A stretch of 64,000 nt of DNA, taken from Glycomyces fuscus. Lineage in GTDB: Bacteria; Actinomycetota; Actinomycetes; Streptosporangiales; Streptosporangiaceae. This document shows positions 1 through 8,275 of the stretch, piece after piece. The stretch lies in assembly GCA_002529455.1 (NCBI GenBank), contig NYMS01000006.1, forward strand, positions 496,001 to 560,000. Direction: 5' to 3'. The translations under genes were made by a program, and so were the position numbers. The notes under the pieces are model-generated. The model was given only the letters and a program-made list of their open reading frames with translations, did no database searches and was not told the origin of the DNA. The stretch's first letter is position 1. Each line of letters starts with the position of its first letter.

Positions 1-1
1 C

Positions 2-304
2 TACGACGAGGACAAGATCAACAGCGTCATCCTGCTCACCGCCGGGCAGGACGAGGGGTCCAGCGACATCACGCACGCGGACCTGGTGGCGGCGCTGCAG
101 GACCGCTTCGACCCCGAGCGGCCGGTGAGCATGTTCGTCATCGCCTTCGGATCCGGGGCCCAGGAGGTCGAGGAGGAGGAGCTGCGGCAGATCGCGGCCG
201 CCACCAGCGGTTCGCTGTTCGTCACCGACGACCCCGACGAGATCGGCGACATCTTCCTCAGCTCCATCTCGCGGCGTCTTTGCGTGCCCGACTGCGACAG
301 CTGA
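2..304 (+). CDS. VWA-domain protein, C-terminal fragment (5' end outside window)
   Basis: The open frame enters from the left edge and stops at the TGA at 302-304, leaving about 100 residues. It reads as the C-terminal half of a von Willebrand factor A domain: a hydrophobic strand (SVILLTAGQDEG), then a second strand (SMFVIAFGSG), then an IAAATSG turn. The same pattern closes the next gene (VILMLTDGDND, IITIAFGP, IAAATGG, then an EIG-IFL helix), so the two are tandem paralogues. The N-terminus, MIDAS motif and any signal sequence are out of view. The family binds metal and protein partners outside the cell; a specific role cannot be given. Confidence 0.75.
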   Translation, partial: YDEDKINSVILLTAGQDEGSSDITHADLVAALQDRFDPERPVSMFVIAFGSGAQEVEEEELRQIAAATSGSLFVTDDPDEIGDIFLSSISRRLCVPDCDS

Positions 305-312
305 CGGCCGGG

Positions 313-328
313 TCCCCCGCCCGGGGGA
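313..328. terminator. Short hairpin after the VWA fragment
   Basis: TCCCCCG at 313-319 and CGGGGGA at 322-328 form a 7-bp stem with a 2-nt loop just after the stop codon. There is no T run, as is common in high-GC actinomycetes, so it is only a terminator candidate. Confidence 0.35.
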
Positions 329-631
329 GCGGTGGCCGGGGTGGTGCGGACCAGTCCCCCTCCTCGGGGGCGTTCTCTGACCGGAGCGGTCTCGATTGGA
401 TATCGGAATCGCATTTCGCTGGGTCCCGGCCGGAAAGGAGAACGCGCGCGGAACGGACGGAATCCCCGAGGTGACCGGCGCTGTGCCCCGCTTCACACCC
501 ACGGGCCCCCATCGGCGCCAACGTGAGAGCAACACAGTCGGCATTCACCTGGTCTGGACGGTTGAGTACCGTTTCCCACCAGTAACACCCCCCTTGTACG
601 CCTCGTCCGTACATCACCCGTGAGGAAAGCT
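329..631. other. Intergenic region between the tandem VWA genes
   Basis: About 300 bp with lower GC than its neighbours, including ACACAGTCGGCATTCACC near 533. No convincing coding frame is seen. It presumably holds the promoter of the following gene, but no -35/-10 pair can be assigned with confidence. Confidence 0.4.
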
Positions 632-2386
632 GTGGGACGTCACCGCGGAAGATACGCAGAAGAACCCTCCCGCCGGTCCAGGCGCCACCGCGGCCGCGGT
701 GGCGCCTTCGCCGCCCTGGCCGCCGCACTGGTGATCGTGGTCGGCCTCGCCGCGGTGGGCGTCTACATGTTCGGCCGGTCCGACGGCTGCGGCGGCTCCG
801 ACATCGCGCTGGACGTCGCGGTCAGCCCCGAGCTCGCCCCGGCCCTGACCGACGTCGCCTCCGACTTCAACGCGCAGGAGCACCGGGTGGACGGGAGCTG
901 CGTACAGGTACAGGTGCGCCAGGTCGACTCCGCCAACGTCGCCTTCGGCATCACCGGCGCGGGCGCCACCATGGGCGACACGGAGTCCGACGTGTGGATC
1001 CCCGACTCCTCCATGTGGCCGCGCCTGGTCCAGAGCCAGGCGGGCGACGCCGTCGTCACCGAGACCGGCACCTCCGTGGCCCGCTCGCCGCTGGTCCTGG
1101 CCGAACTCGCCGAGTTCGCCGACGAGAACTCCCCGAACAGCTGGTCGGAGGTCGTGCCCACCACCGCCCCGGGCCAGGAGTCCGGGCGCACCGTCCGCGT
1201 GGTCGACCCCGCCCGCAGCGCCACGGGCCTGGGCACCCTCTACCTCCTGCACGGCGCGCTGGAGGAGGCCAGTCCCGACACCGCCACGTTCAACGCCCGG
1301 ATGACCGCGGCCCTGCAGTCCCTGCACCGGGGCGCGTCCTCGGACGAGGAGGCCGCCTTCCTCGCCCTCAGCGGCGGAGGCGCCGAGGCCCCGCCGATGA
1401 TGGCGATGTCGGAGCAGGCCGTGTGGCGCTACAACGCCGCCCACGCGGACGCCCCCGCCCAGGTCGGTTACATGGAGGGCGGCACCTACTACCTCGACTA
1501 CCCGTACGTGGTGCGCAGCGAGGAGGGCGACGTCGTCCGCGCCGCCGAGGAGTTCCGCGACGCGGTGCGCGGCGAGGACGCGCGGGCCCGCCTGCTCGCG
1601 GAGGGGTTCCGCGGCCCCGAGGGGCAGGTCGACACCTCCGTGCTCACCGAGGAGGTCGGCTTCGCCGAGGAGCCGCCCGGCGAGCTGCCCACGCCGGCCG
1701 AGGACTCGATCACGGGGCTGATCCGCACCTGGAACCAGCTCAAGATGGACTCCCGGGTGCTCGCGATCGTGGACATCTCCGGCTCGATGCTGGCCGAGGT
1801 GCCCGGGACCGGGATGACCCGCATGCAGGTGACCGGAGCCGCCGCCACCCAGGGCCTGGAGATGTTCACGCCCAGCTCGGAGCTGGGCCTGTGGGAGTTC
1901 TCCACCAACGTCAACAACGGCCTGCACCACCAGGAGATCGCGCCGATCCGCGAGCTCCAGGCGACCTCCGACGACGGCACCGCGCACAGCGACGTCCTGG
2001 CGAACGCGCTGGCCTCGCTCCAGCCGCTGCCGCAGGGGGACACGGCGCTGTACGAGACCTACCTGGCGGCCTACCAGGAGATGTCGCGCACCTACCGGCC
2101 GGACCGGACCAACGTCATCCTCATGCTGACCGACGGGGACAACGACAACCCCGGCGGGTTGGGGCTGGACGAGCTGATGGCCCAGATCGAGTCCCTGGAG
2201 AGCCCGTCGCGGCCGATCCCGATCATCACGATCGCGTTCGGGCCGGACGTGCAGAACCTGGAGCCGCTCCAGGAGATCGCCGCGGCCACCGGCGGTGCCG
2301 CGTACATGACCGAGGACCCCACCGAGATCGGTGAGATCTTCCTCCAGGCGTTCTCCCTGCGGATCTCCGAGGACACCGCGGAGTGA
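632..2386 (+). CDS. Membrane-anchored substrate-binding/VWA-domain protein
   Basis: A 584-residue protein. An Arg-rich start is followed by a single hydrophobic segment (about residues 27-45, AALAAALVIVVGLAAVGVYM), so it is probably exported and anchored. Residues about 55-340 look like a periplasmic-binding-type fold (PELAPALTDVASDFN; later a GGTYYLDYPYVV strand). From about 378 a VWA domain begins with the intact MIDAS motif DISGS and later LTDGDND. The GTG at 632 is chosen because GAGGAA lies five bases before it; an in-frame GTG at 620 has no ribosome-binding site. Proteins joining a solute-binding-like domain to VWA are common in actinomycetes and their ligand is unknown. It is a tandem paralogue of the preceding fragment. 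Confidence 0.8.
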   Translation: MGRHRGRYAEEPSRRSRRHRGRGGAFAALAAALVIVVGLAAVGVYMFGRSDGCGGSDIALDVAVSPELAPALTDVASDFNAQEHRVDGSCVQVQVRQVDSANVAFGITGAGATMGDTESDVWIPDSSMWPRLVQSQAGDAVVTETGTSVARSPLVLAELAEFADENSPNSWSEVVPTTAPGQESGRTVRVVDPARSATGLGTLYLLHGALEEASPDTATFNARMTAALQSLHRGASSDEEAAFLALSGGGAEAPPMMAMSEQAVWRYNAAHADAPAQVGYMEGGTYYLDYPYVVRSEEGDVVRAAEEFRDAVRGEDARARLLAEGFRGPEGQVDTSVLTEEVGFAEEPPGELPTPAEDSITGLIRTWNQLKMDSRVLAIVDISGSMLAEVPGTGMTRMQVTGAAATQGLEMFTPSSELGLWEFSTNVNNGLHHQEIAPIRELQATSDDGTAHSDVLANALASLQPLPQGDTALYETYLAAYQEMSRTYRPDRTNVILMLTDGDNDNPGGLGLDELMAQIESLESPSRPIPIITIAFGPDVQNLEPLQEIAAATGGAAYMTEDPTEIGEIFLQAFSLRISEDTAE

Positions 2387-2393
2387 CCCGGCC

Positions 2394-2419
2394 GGCGTCC
2401 GGGCCGCGGCCCGGACGCC
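2394..2419. terminator. Perfect palindromic terminator hairpin
   Basis: A perfect 26-bp palindrome (GGCGTCCGGGCC, then its mirror) starts eight bases after the stop of the VWA gene. It is a strong G/C stem without a T tract, the usual actinomycete terminator form. Confidence 0.6.
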
Positions 2420-2579
2420 CCCGCCCCAGCACGGGGACTTCGACAGACGGTGACAAGACCCTGTCCTCCGGGTGAGGGGCTCTGGACTTCTCCGTTCCGT
2501 TGGCGTACTCAGGGAGGAGAGTCGGGGGCTGCTCCCGCGGCGCCGGGCCCGGCACACGACGACCGGATGGGGGAAGGCC

Positions 2580-3260
2580 ATGGCGGAGGCGTGGATGCCC
2601 GGTGCCGAGAGGCTCGGCGGCGGGACGAGCACCCGGACACCCCCCGGAGCCGGCGCTCCGCGCGCCGTGTGGACGGTGACGGGATCGGACCCCCGGGCCT
2701 GGTCCGCGCGCGAGGAGGCGCAGCGGCTGGTGGACGAGGAGCGCGCGACGCACCTGGTGTGGAACCCGCTGACCGGTGACGTGGTCCAGACCCTGGCGGC
2801 GACCCGTCGCGGGCGCCTGGCCCTGGGCAGCACCCGTCAGTACGAACTGGACCTCGACCACGGTCATGAGGGACGGGTGTGCCTGGTGGTGGCGGTGGTG
2901 TCCTCGTGGGAGACCTCCTTCACCGACGGCCCGATGCGCGGGCTGTCCCCGATCCTGGCGTGGCTGGACTCCTGGGGTGTGGAGCGGGTCTGGCACGCGG
3001 CTCCTCCGGGGCCGGAGACCAGGACCGCGGAAGCGGGGGCGCACCCCGCGGCGGCACCGCACGCGGCCGAGGCGGCACGTGCGGCGCGGACGGCGCGGGC
3101 GTGGGCCAGGGGAGGGCACTTCGGACACGACCAGGTCCCGGGTTCCTCCGCCAAGGGCCCCGGCAGGCTGGACACCGCGCGGCTGCTGGCCACCGGTCTC
3201 GTCCCGCACCCCGGCGGTCCGCGCACTCCCACGCAACCGCGACCCTCCGCGATGAGGTGA
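2580..3260 (+). CDS. Hypothetical protein, 226 aa
   Basis: The ATG at 2580 is preceded by GGGGGAAGG at good spacing. An upstream in-frame start at 2472 lacks this. The central part (about residues 30-135) looks folded: AREEAQRLVDEERATHLVW, then TGDVVQTLAATRRGRLAL, then VCLVVAVVSS and a tryptophan-rich helix (ILAWLDSWGVERVW). The last 80 residues are Ala/Pro-rich and probably disordered. The strand beginning HLVWNPLTGDVVQ faintly recalls the start of actinomycete amidase-like lysins, but no catalytic set is visible, so no function is assigned. There is no signal peptide or membrane segment. Confidence 0.55.
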   Translation: MAEAWMPGAERLGGGTSTRTPPGAGAPRAVWTVTGSDPRAWSAREEAQRLVDEERATHLVWNPLTGDVVQTLAATRRGRLALGSTRQYELDLDHGHEGRVCLVVAVVSSWETSFTDGPMRGLSPILAWLDSWGVERVWHAAPPGPETRTAEAGAHPAAAPHAAEAARAARTARAWARGGHFGHDQVPGSSAKGPGRLDTARLLATGLVPHPGGPRTPTQPRPSAMR

Positions 3261-3359
3261 GTACGCAAGAGCAGCACGAAAATGGTCCCGGGGCCCTGAC
3301 CACGGGCAATCGGACACCACTGGTTCATCGCCGTTCCGCAACCCTTTAGTCTGTCGCCC

Positions 3360-5381
3360 ATGGGTGGATCTATCGAGCCGGGTTGGTACGCGGACCCGCA
3401 GGGCGACGCGCAGACGCTCAGATGGTGGAACGGCAGCGAGTGGACACGGCATACCCGTTCCCTGAGCGAGCTCCAGGGCGGCGGTGATCCGAACGACGAG
3501 GAGGCCGCGACCACCCACCTGGGCGGATCCGGGCGGAGCGCCCCCGCCTCCGACGAGGAGGACGACCCCGGAACGGTGCGGCTGGGCCCCTCCTCCGCGC
3601 CCCCGGCGGCACCGATCGACGACGAGCCCAGCACCATGCGCATCAATCCCTCCTGGGCTCAGGGATCCCCCCAGCAGGACACCACCCCGCCCTCCCCCCA
3701 GCCCCCGGTCGACGACGAGCCCAGCACGATGCGGATCAACCCGTCGTGGGCACAGGGCTCCTCCCCCTCCGCCTCTCCTGCCTCCCCCGCCTCTTCGTCC
3801 CCCGACACCCCCATCGACGACGAGCCCGGCACCATGCGCATCAACCCGTCCTGGGCGCGGGGCGGTGACGAGGACGAGGAGCCCACGGCGGACCTGGGCG
3901 GCACGGGCGCCACGATACGCGTCAACCCGGCCGACCTGCCGGGCCGTGGCGGCGACCACGGGTCGGACGACGGACAGGGCGGCCCCGGGGCGACCATGCG
4001 GGTCAGCCCCTCCGACCTTCCCGGGCGCGACGAGGACGAGCTGCCCACCGCCGACCTCACCGACGACGAGATCCCCACGTCCAACCTGACCGACGAGGAC
4101 CTGGGCGGTGAGGCGCCGCGCACCGCCGTGTCCGACCCCGCTGCCCCCGGGTCGGCCGGATCCCCGGGTGAGGCGCCGCGCACCGCGGTGTTCGATCCCG
4201 GCGACCCCGCCCTGCAGGGGGGTGGGACCGCCGGTACGGCCGTGTTCGACCCCAACGACCCGGCCTTCTCCGGAAGCGGGCCCTCGGGCGACGCCCCGCG
4301 CACCGCGGTGTTCGACCCCTCCGGCGGCGAGTCCCCCGGAACCGCCGTGTTCGAACCCGGCGACCCCGCCCTCTCGGGAGGCGCGGACGAGGACGGCAGG
4401 AAGGGCGGCAAGTTCAACAAGTTCCTCGGCAGCCTCAAGGAGGGCTGGTCCGACCTGTCCGAGGAGCGCAAGGAGGAGGCGGCCAAGCGGCGCGAGGAGG
4501 AGCGTGCCCGCAGGGAGGCCGAACTCCAGGAGGAGGCCAGGCGCCGGGAGGAGGAGGCCAAGCGCCTCGCCCGGGAGCAGCCCCCGGGCGCGCAGGCCCC
4601 GGGCGCCGCCGCCGCTTCGGCGGGCGGCGCGCAGCCGGGAGCCCCGTGGCCCCCGACCGGCCAGCCCGACCAGCAGCCGTCCGAGCAGCAGGCCCCGGGA
4701 CAGCAGCCCTCCGCGCAGCCGTTCCCCGGTGCGCAGCAGTCCGCGCACCAGCCTCCGGGCTTCCCGCCCGCCGCGCAGCCGCACTCCGGACCCCAGCAGG
4801 GACGCTCCGCTCCTCCCGCGGAGCCGTCCGGACCGCAGGAGGGCATGTTCTCGCCCCCGCGGCAGTCCGGTCCGCAGCACCCTCCGTCGGGCCCCCAGGC
4901 CGGTTACCGCCAGCCCCCGCCTCCCCAGCAGGGCGGTTTCGCGCCGCCCGGGTACCCGCCCCCGCACCAGATGGGCGGTCCGGGGCGTCCGCCGCAGGGC
5001 ATGCCCCCGAACGTTCCGCCGCCCGGGCAGCGGATGGGCCGGCCGGGTCCGCCCCCGCCCGGGTACCCGCCCGTCCCCGGCCCCATGGCCAACACCCCCG
5101 GCGGGCAGCCGCCGGCGGGCGGGTACCGCGGAGGCCCGCAGTGGGGCCAGCCGGGTCCGGGGCAGCCCCCGGGGCAGCCCTACCAGCAGCACCGCCCGCA
5201 AAAGCCCAAGAAGAAGCGGGGATGCAGGGGCTGCGGCTGCGGCTGCTTCACCTTCATCCTCATCCTGCTCGTCGTCCTGGTCCTGGGCTACCTCCAGTTC
5301 TGGGACGTGTGGGACTGGATGTACGACATCTTCGGCGTCGGTGCGCCGCCCGGCGTCTCGGACAGCTGGGTCTGGGACTGA
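3360..5381 (+). CDS. DUF2510 protein with repeat region, coiled coil and C-terminal membrane anchor
   Basis: A 673-residue protein. Residues 1-40 are a clear DUF2510 module (PGWYADPQG then LRWWNGSEWT). Next come three near-identical repeats containing DDEPSTMRINPSWA, two more ATMRV/ATIRV-NP units and five EAPRTAVFDPG-type repeats (about residues 80-345). A charged coiled coil follows (about 365-405, EERKEEAAKRREEERARRE), then about 200 residues of Pro/Gln-rich disorder. Near the end KKKRGCRGCGCGC runs straight into one membrane helix (FTFILILLVVLVLGYL) and a short aromatic tail. The family is often linked to cell-surface or secretion functions in actinobacteria; the actual role is unknown. 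The juxtamembrane cysteine cluster is unusual. Confidence 0.8.
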   Translation: MGGSIEPGWYADPQGDAQTLRWWNGSEWTRHTRSLSELQGGGDPNDEEAATTHLGGSGRSAPASDEEDDPGTVRLGPSSAPPAAPIDDEPSTMRINPSWAQGSPQQDTTPPSPQPPVDDEPSTMRINPSWAQGSSPSASPASPASSSPDTPIDDEPGTMRINPSWARGGDEDEEPTADLGGTGATIRVNPADLPGRGGDHGSDDGQGGPGATMRVSPSDLPGRDEDELPTADLTDDEIPTSNLTDEDLGGEAPRTAVSDPAAPGSAGSPGEAPRTAVFDPGDPALQGGGTAGTAVFDPNDPAFSGSGPSGDAPRTAVFDPSGGESPGTAVFEPGDPALSGGADEDGRKGGKFNKFLGSLKEGWSDLSEERKEEAAKRREEERARREAELQEEARRREEEAKRLAREQPPGAQAPGAAAASAGGAQPGAPWPPTGQPDQQPSEQQAPGQQPSAQPFPGAQQSAHQPPGFPPAAQPHSGPQQGRSAPPAEPSGPQEGMFSPPRQSGPQHPPSGPQAGYRQPPPPQQGGFAPPGYPPPHQMGGPGRPPQGMPPNVPPPGQRMGRPGPPPPGYPPVPGPMANTPGGQPPAGGYRGGPQWGQPGPGQPPGQPYQQHRPQKPKKKRGCRGCGCGCFTFILILLVVLVLGYLQFWDVWDWMYDIFGVGAPPGVSDSWVWD

Positions 5382-5392
5382 CCTTGGTCCTC

Positions 5393-5421
5393 GGGGCGGT
5401 CGGACACGGTCCGGCCGCCCC
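5393..5421. terminator. Hairpin terminator after the DUF2510 gene
   Basis: GGGGCGGTCGGA (5393-5404) pairs with TCCGGCCGCCCC (5410-5421) with one G-T pair and a 5-nt loop. It sits 12 bp after the stop codon and before orn. Confidence 0.55.
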
Positions 5422-5464
5422 TTCGTCATCCCCGCAGCTCCGCGCAACCCCTAAGCTGACCGGT

Positions 5465-6115
5465 ATGAATGACAGTTTGGTGTGGATTGACTGCGAGATG
5501 ACGGGCCTGGACTTCGAGAGCGACGCGCTGATCGAGGTGGCCTGTCTGATCACCGACGGCGAGCTCAACATCCTCGACGAGGGTGTCGACGTCGTGATCA
5601 GACCGCCGCAGGCCGCACTGGACCGCATGGGGGACTTCGTCCGCGACATGCACACGACCTCCGGCCTGCTGGAGGAGCTGGACAAGGGTGTGAGCCTCAA
5701 GGAGGCCGAGGACCTCGTCCTGGAGCACATCCGCCGGTACGTGACCGAGCCGCGCAAGGCTCCGCTGTGCGGCAACTCGATCGCCACCGACCGTACCTTC
5801 CTCGCACGTGACATGAAACGCATCGACGAGTTCCTGCACTACCGGATGGTCGACGTGTCCTCCATCAAGGAGCTGCTGCGCCGCTGGTACCCGCGCGTGT
5901 ACTACGCGAGCCCGGAGAAGAACGGCGGGCACCGGGCGCTCGCCGACATCACCGAGAGCATCCAGGAGCTGCGGTACTACCGTGCCGCGGCCTTCGTCCC
6001 CGAGCCCGGCCCCAACTCGGCCACGGCCCGTGCCATCGCCGCCGACGTGGCGGCCGGGGGCACCGGTGCGCGGGCGCGCGCGGAGGTCCTCGAGGACGAC
6101 GCGGAGGAAAACTGA
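5465..6115 (+). CDS. orn: Oligoribonuclease
   Basis: A 216-residue DEDDh exonuclease that degrades 2-5 nt RNAs (and pGpG) to mononucleotides in the cytoplasm. The three Exo motifs are visible: WIDCEMTGLD near the N-terminus (D and E), CGNSIATDRTFL in the middle (D), and HRALADI near residue 158 (H and D). Length is slightly above the usual 180-200 because of an Ala/Gly-rich tail of about 30 residues. Start is the ATG at 5465, where the conserved family N-terminus (MNDSLVWIDCEMTG) begins. It is followed by tRNA-His, a neighbourhood I recall as common in actinomycetes. Confidence 0.95.
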   Translation: MNDSLVWIDCEMTGLDFESDALIEVACLITDGELNILDEGVDVVIRPPQAALDRMGDFVRDMHTTSGLLEELDKGVSLKEAEDLVLEHIRRYVTEPRKAPLCGNSIATDRTFLARDMKRIDEFLHYRMVDVSSIKELLRRWYPRVYYASPEKNGGHRALADITESIQELRYYRAAAFVPEPGPNSATARAIAADVAAGGTGARARAEVLEDDAEEN

Positions 6116-6181
6116 TCGAAGCACTCCCCGGAGTCCGCTAAGCTTTCATACGTACGCGGGGCCGAGAGGCCCGGCGCACGT

Positions 6182-6258
6182 GGTGGGTGTAGCTCAGCCG
6201 GTAGAGCACTTGGTTGTGGTCCAAGAAGTCGCGGGTTCAAGTCCCGTCACTCACCCCA
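6182..6258 (+). tRNA. tRNA-His (anticodon GTG)
   Basis: A complete cloverleaf can be folded: acceptor GTGGGTG (6183-6189) pairs with CACTCAC (6248-6254); the D arm is GCTCAGCCGGTAGAGC; the anticodon stem-loop is CTTGG-TTGTGGT-CCAAG with anticodon GTG; the T arm contains GGGTTCAAGTCCC. The extra G at -1 (6182), diagnostic for tRNA-His, lies opposite C73 (6255), and CCA is encoded at 6256-6258. Its 3' part is the integration site of the element that follows. Confidence 0.96.
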
Positions 6259-6281
6259 GAGGCGAAGGCCCCTGACCAGCG
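6235..6281 (+). repeat. Attachment site, left copy (in tRNA-His)
   Basis: Identical to 33900-33946 for 32 bp (6235-6266), one G/A mismatch at 6267, then 14 more identical bases. It covers the T arm, acceptor end, CCA and the first arm of the downstream hairpin. Confidence 0.9.
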
Positions 6282-6307
6282 GAAACGCAGAGTGGTCAGG
6301 GGCTTTC
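6264..6307 (+). terminator. tRNA-His terminator hairpin
   Basis: GAAGGCCCCTGACCA (6264-6278) pairs with TGGTCAGGGGCTTTC (6293-6307) with one G-T pair. It follows CCA by five bases and overlaps the attachment site. Confidence 0.7.
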
Positions 6308-6315
6308 GCGTGTTC

Positions 6316-6369
6316 GGGGGTGCACCAGCGGGTGCACGGGGGTGGAAACCTGCCCGGTGGGTGTGCACC
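6316..6369. repeat. Clustered GGTGCAC motifs inside the left end
   Basis: GGGTGCACC (about 6318-6326), GGTGCAC (6331-6337) and GGTGTGCACC (about 6360-6369) lie within 55 bp just inside the left attachment site. The same motifs occur near the right end (33753-33798). Their placement suggests arm-type sites for integrase or excisionase; this is inference. Confidence 0.5.
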
Positions 6370-6570
6370 GCCCATCCCGTCACTCACTCCCCCACGGGGG
6401 TCAGCACCCGGGTTCACGGACCGACCCCGACCCGGCACTGAAACACCGCATCCACGGCATCAGCGGTGATAACCGGATGGACCAGACACCGTCCCTGGCC
6501 TGCGCAAAGATCTTCGAGAACCTTCGCCGATTCCCTTCGTTTCCGCCCGCAACCAAGCGATGGTCCACGC

Positions 6571-7932
6571 ATGGCAACCATCAACCAGCGCACGCTGGCC
6601 GACGGGCGTACCCGGTACTGGGTGAAATGGCGGCTCCGCGGCACCCGCACCGGCGCGCCCCAGTCCGAACCCTTCGACACCCACGCCGACGCCCACACCT
6701 TCAAACTCCACGTCGAGGCCGCCGGCCACCAGTGGCCCGAGAACTGGATCCGCCGCCAGGGCTGGGCCCCGGGATGGGTCCCCGGCCACGGATGGGTCAG
6801 AACCGATGAAGAGGACGAGCCCGAGGCCGAGCCGGTGCTGTTCGCCGACTACGCCCGCGACCTCGTCGACTCCATGACCGGTATCGAGGAGCGCACCCGC
6901 GCCGACTACCACCGCGACCTGGACATCCATCTGATTCCCCGCTTCGGGCGGGTGAACCTGCGCGATCCCGCCCAGCTCAAACCCAAGGACGTACGCGCCT
7001 GGATCAACCATCTGCGCACCGGCGTCCCCGACCCCGCCGCCCCGTACAGGACCAGCACACCCAGCCGGGGCCGGAAGAAGGAACCGGGGTGGCTGCGCAA
7101 ACCCCTCTCCCCCAAGTCCATCCACAACCTGCACGGGCTGCTGTTCACCGTCTGCGAGGCCGCCGTACGTGAGGACCCGCCGCTACGGCCTTCGAACCCC
7201 GCATCGCGCACCCGCCTGCCCCGCATCGACGACGGCGAGGGCGAAGCCGACATGTGCTTCCTGACGAGGGAGGAGTTCGCACTGCTGCGGGACTCCATGG
7301 CCGAGGACGTACGCGACATGGTGGAGGTGTTCGTGCGCACCGGGATGCGCTACAGCGAACTGGTCGCCCTCCAGGTCCGCGACATCACCCTCACTCCCGC
7401 CATCGGCCCCGACGGACAGCCGCTCACCCGGGGACACCTGGACGTGCGCCGGTCGTGGAAGCGCGGCCCCGACAACACCTTCCGGCTCGGTGCGCCCAAG
7501 ACCCGCAGCTCTCGCAGGCGCATCCCGCTCTCCCCCGGCACCATCGACCTCCTGCGGCCTCGACTGGAGGGCAAGGGCCCGGAGGAGTTCGTGTTCACCA
7601 CCGACCGGGGTTCCTGGTGGCGGCACTCCTCCTTCTACGGGCGCAGGTGGGCGCCCGGGGTCAAGGAGGCCCAACGGCGTGGGCTGGGCAAGAAGCCGCG
7701 CATCCACGACCTGCGCCACACCCACGTGGCGTGGCTGATCGACAAGGACGTGCACGTGTTCAAGATCCAGCGCCGCCTGGGCCACACCTCGATCACCACG
7801 ACCATGGACCGGTACGGACACCTGGTCACCGACATCGACGACACCATGATCGAGGCCATCGACGGACCGCCCACCGGGACCGGGCCATGGACCGACCCCG
7901 GCGATGAGCAGCGCCTGCGCCTGATCTCCTAG
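6571..7932 (+). CDS. int: Tyrosine recombinase/integrase of the element
   Basis: A 453-residue phage-type integrase that would catalyse site-specific recombination between the tRNA-His attachment sites. The N-terminal part has an AP2-like arm-binding stretch (LADGRTRYWVKWRLRG), then a SAM-like core-binding domain (about residues 85-190). The catalytic domain shows the conserved Arg in TGMRYSELVALQ, the HDLRHTH box, the LGHTSITTTMDRYGHL box with the second His and the tyrosine nucleophile. ATG 6571 starts the conserved MATINQRTLADG N-terminus; an upstream GTG (6466) is not favoured. Position next to the tRNA 3' end is typical. It is full length with no visible damage. Confidence 0.93.
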   Translation: MATINQRTLADGRTRYWVKWRLRGTRTGAPQSEPFDTHADAHTFKLHVEAAGHQWPENWIRRQGWAPGWVPGHGWVRTDEEDEPEAEPVLFADYARDLVDSMTGIEERTRADYHRDLDIHLIPRFGRVNLRDPAQLKPKDVRAWINHLRTGVPDPAAPYRTSTPSRGRKKEPGWLRKPLSPKSIHNLHGLLFTVCEAAVREDPPLRPSNPASRTRLPRIDDGEGEADMCFLTREEFALLRDSMAEDVRDMVEVFVRTGMRYSELVALQVRDITLTPAIGPDGQPLTRGHLDVRRSWKRGPDNTFRLGAPKTRSSRRRIPLSPGTIDLLRPRLEGKGPEEFVFTTDRGSWWRHSSFYGRRWAPGVKEAQRRGLGKKPRIHDLRHTHVAWLIDKDVHVFKIQRRLGHTSITTTMDRYGHLVTDIDDTMIEAIDGPPTGTGPWTDPGDEQRLRLIS

Positions 7933-8008
7933 AGCCGCTACGGGCCCCGCGTATGCCGGTGGGGCGGGTGAACATCCCCCGCCCCACCGGCTCACTTGGG
8001 CTTCTCGC

Positions 8009-8275
8009 CTACCGGGTGCGCGGCCACCCGTGGGCGTGGGCGACCCGCCGCCCGGAAGCCGCCTGTTGGGCGGCCCGCTCCACGATCTGTTCCAGGTCAG
8101 TGGCACTGAAACGCACATGCTTGCCGAGCCTGCGGTGCGGCACCCGCCGCAACCGGACCCGTTCACGCAACCACGACTCCGGCACCGCCAGCACCCGCGC
8201 CGCCTCGGGAATCGTCAGCAACCGCTCCGGCACCTTCCCCTCACCGTCGCTGTCAGGCCGCCTGGCCGGGACCAT
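8009..8275 (-). CDS. xis: Excisionase-like MerR/helix-turn-helix protein
   Basis: An 88-residue protein with the winged-helix signature used for excisionases and related small DNA-binding proteins: LLTIPEAARVLAVPESWLRERVRLRRVPHRRLGKHVRFSA, where the first part is the helix-turn-helix and the RRVPHRRLGKHVRF part the wing. Start is the ATG at 8275, preceded by GGGAGGTG at correct spacing. It overlaps the 3' end of the upstream WhiB gene by 23 bp, so the two are probably co-transcribed. It is convergent to int, about 75 bp away. The likely role is directing excision of the element. Confidence 0.75.
   Translation of the reverse strand: MVPARRPDSDGEGKVPERLLTIPEAARVLAVPESWLRERVRLRRVPHRRLGKHVRFSATDLEQIVERAAQQAASGRRVAHAHGWPRTR

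Noticed and set aside
614-2833. Long minus-strand frame of 739 codons
   Set aside because: It overlaps the VWA gene, whose codon bias, MIDAS motif and membrane segment are convincing. The minus frame is Gly/Arg/Val-rich low complexity typical of high-GC shadows.
3600-4390. CRISPR-like repeats
   Set aside because: The repeated units are in-frame coding repeats of varying length with no regular spacers; no cas-like genes are present in the window.
2226-5447. Minus-strand frame of 1,073 codons over the DUF2510 gene
   Set aside because: It mirrors the repeats of the real plus-strand gene and has no recognisable domain.
6182-6258. tRNA disruption by the element
   Set aside because: All stems, the anticodon and CCA are intact because the element repeat restores the 3' end.
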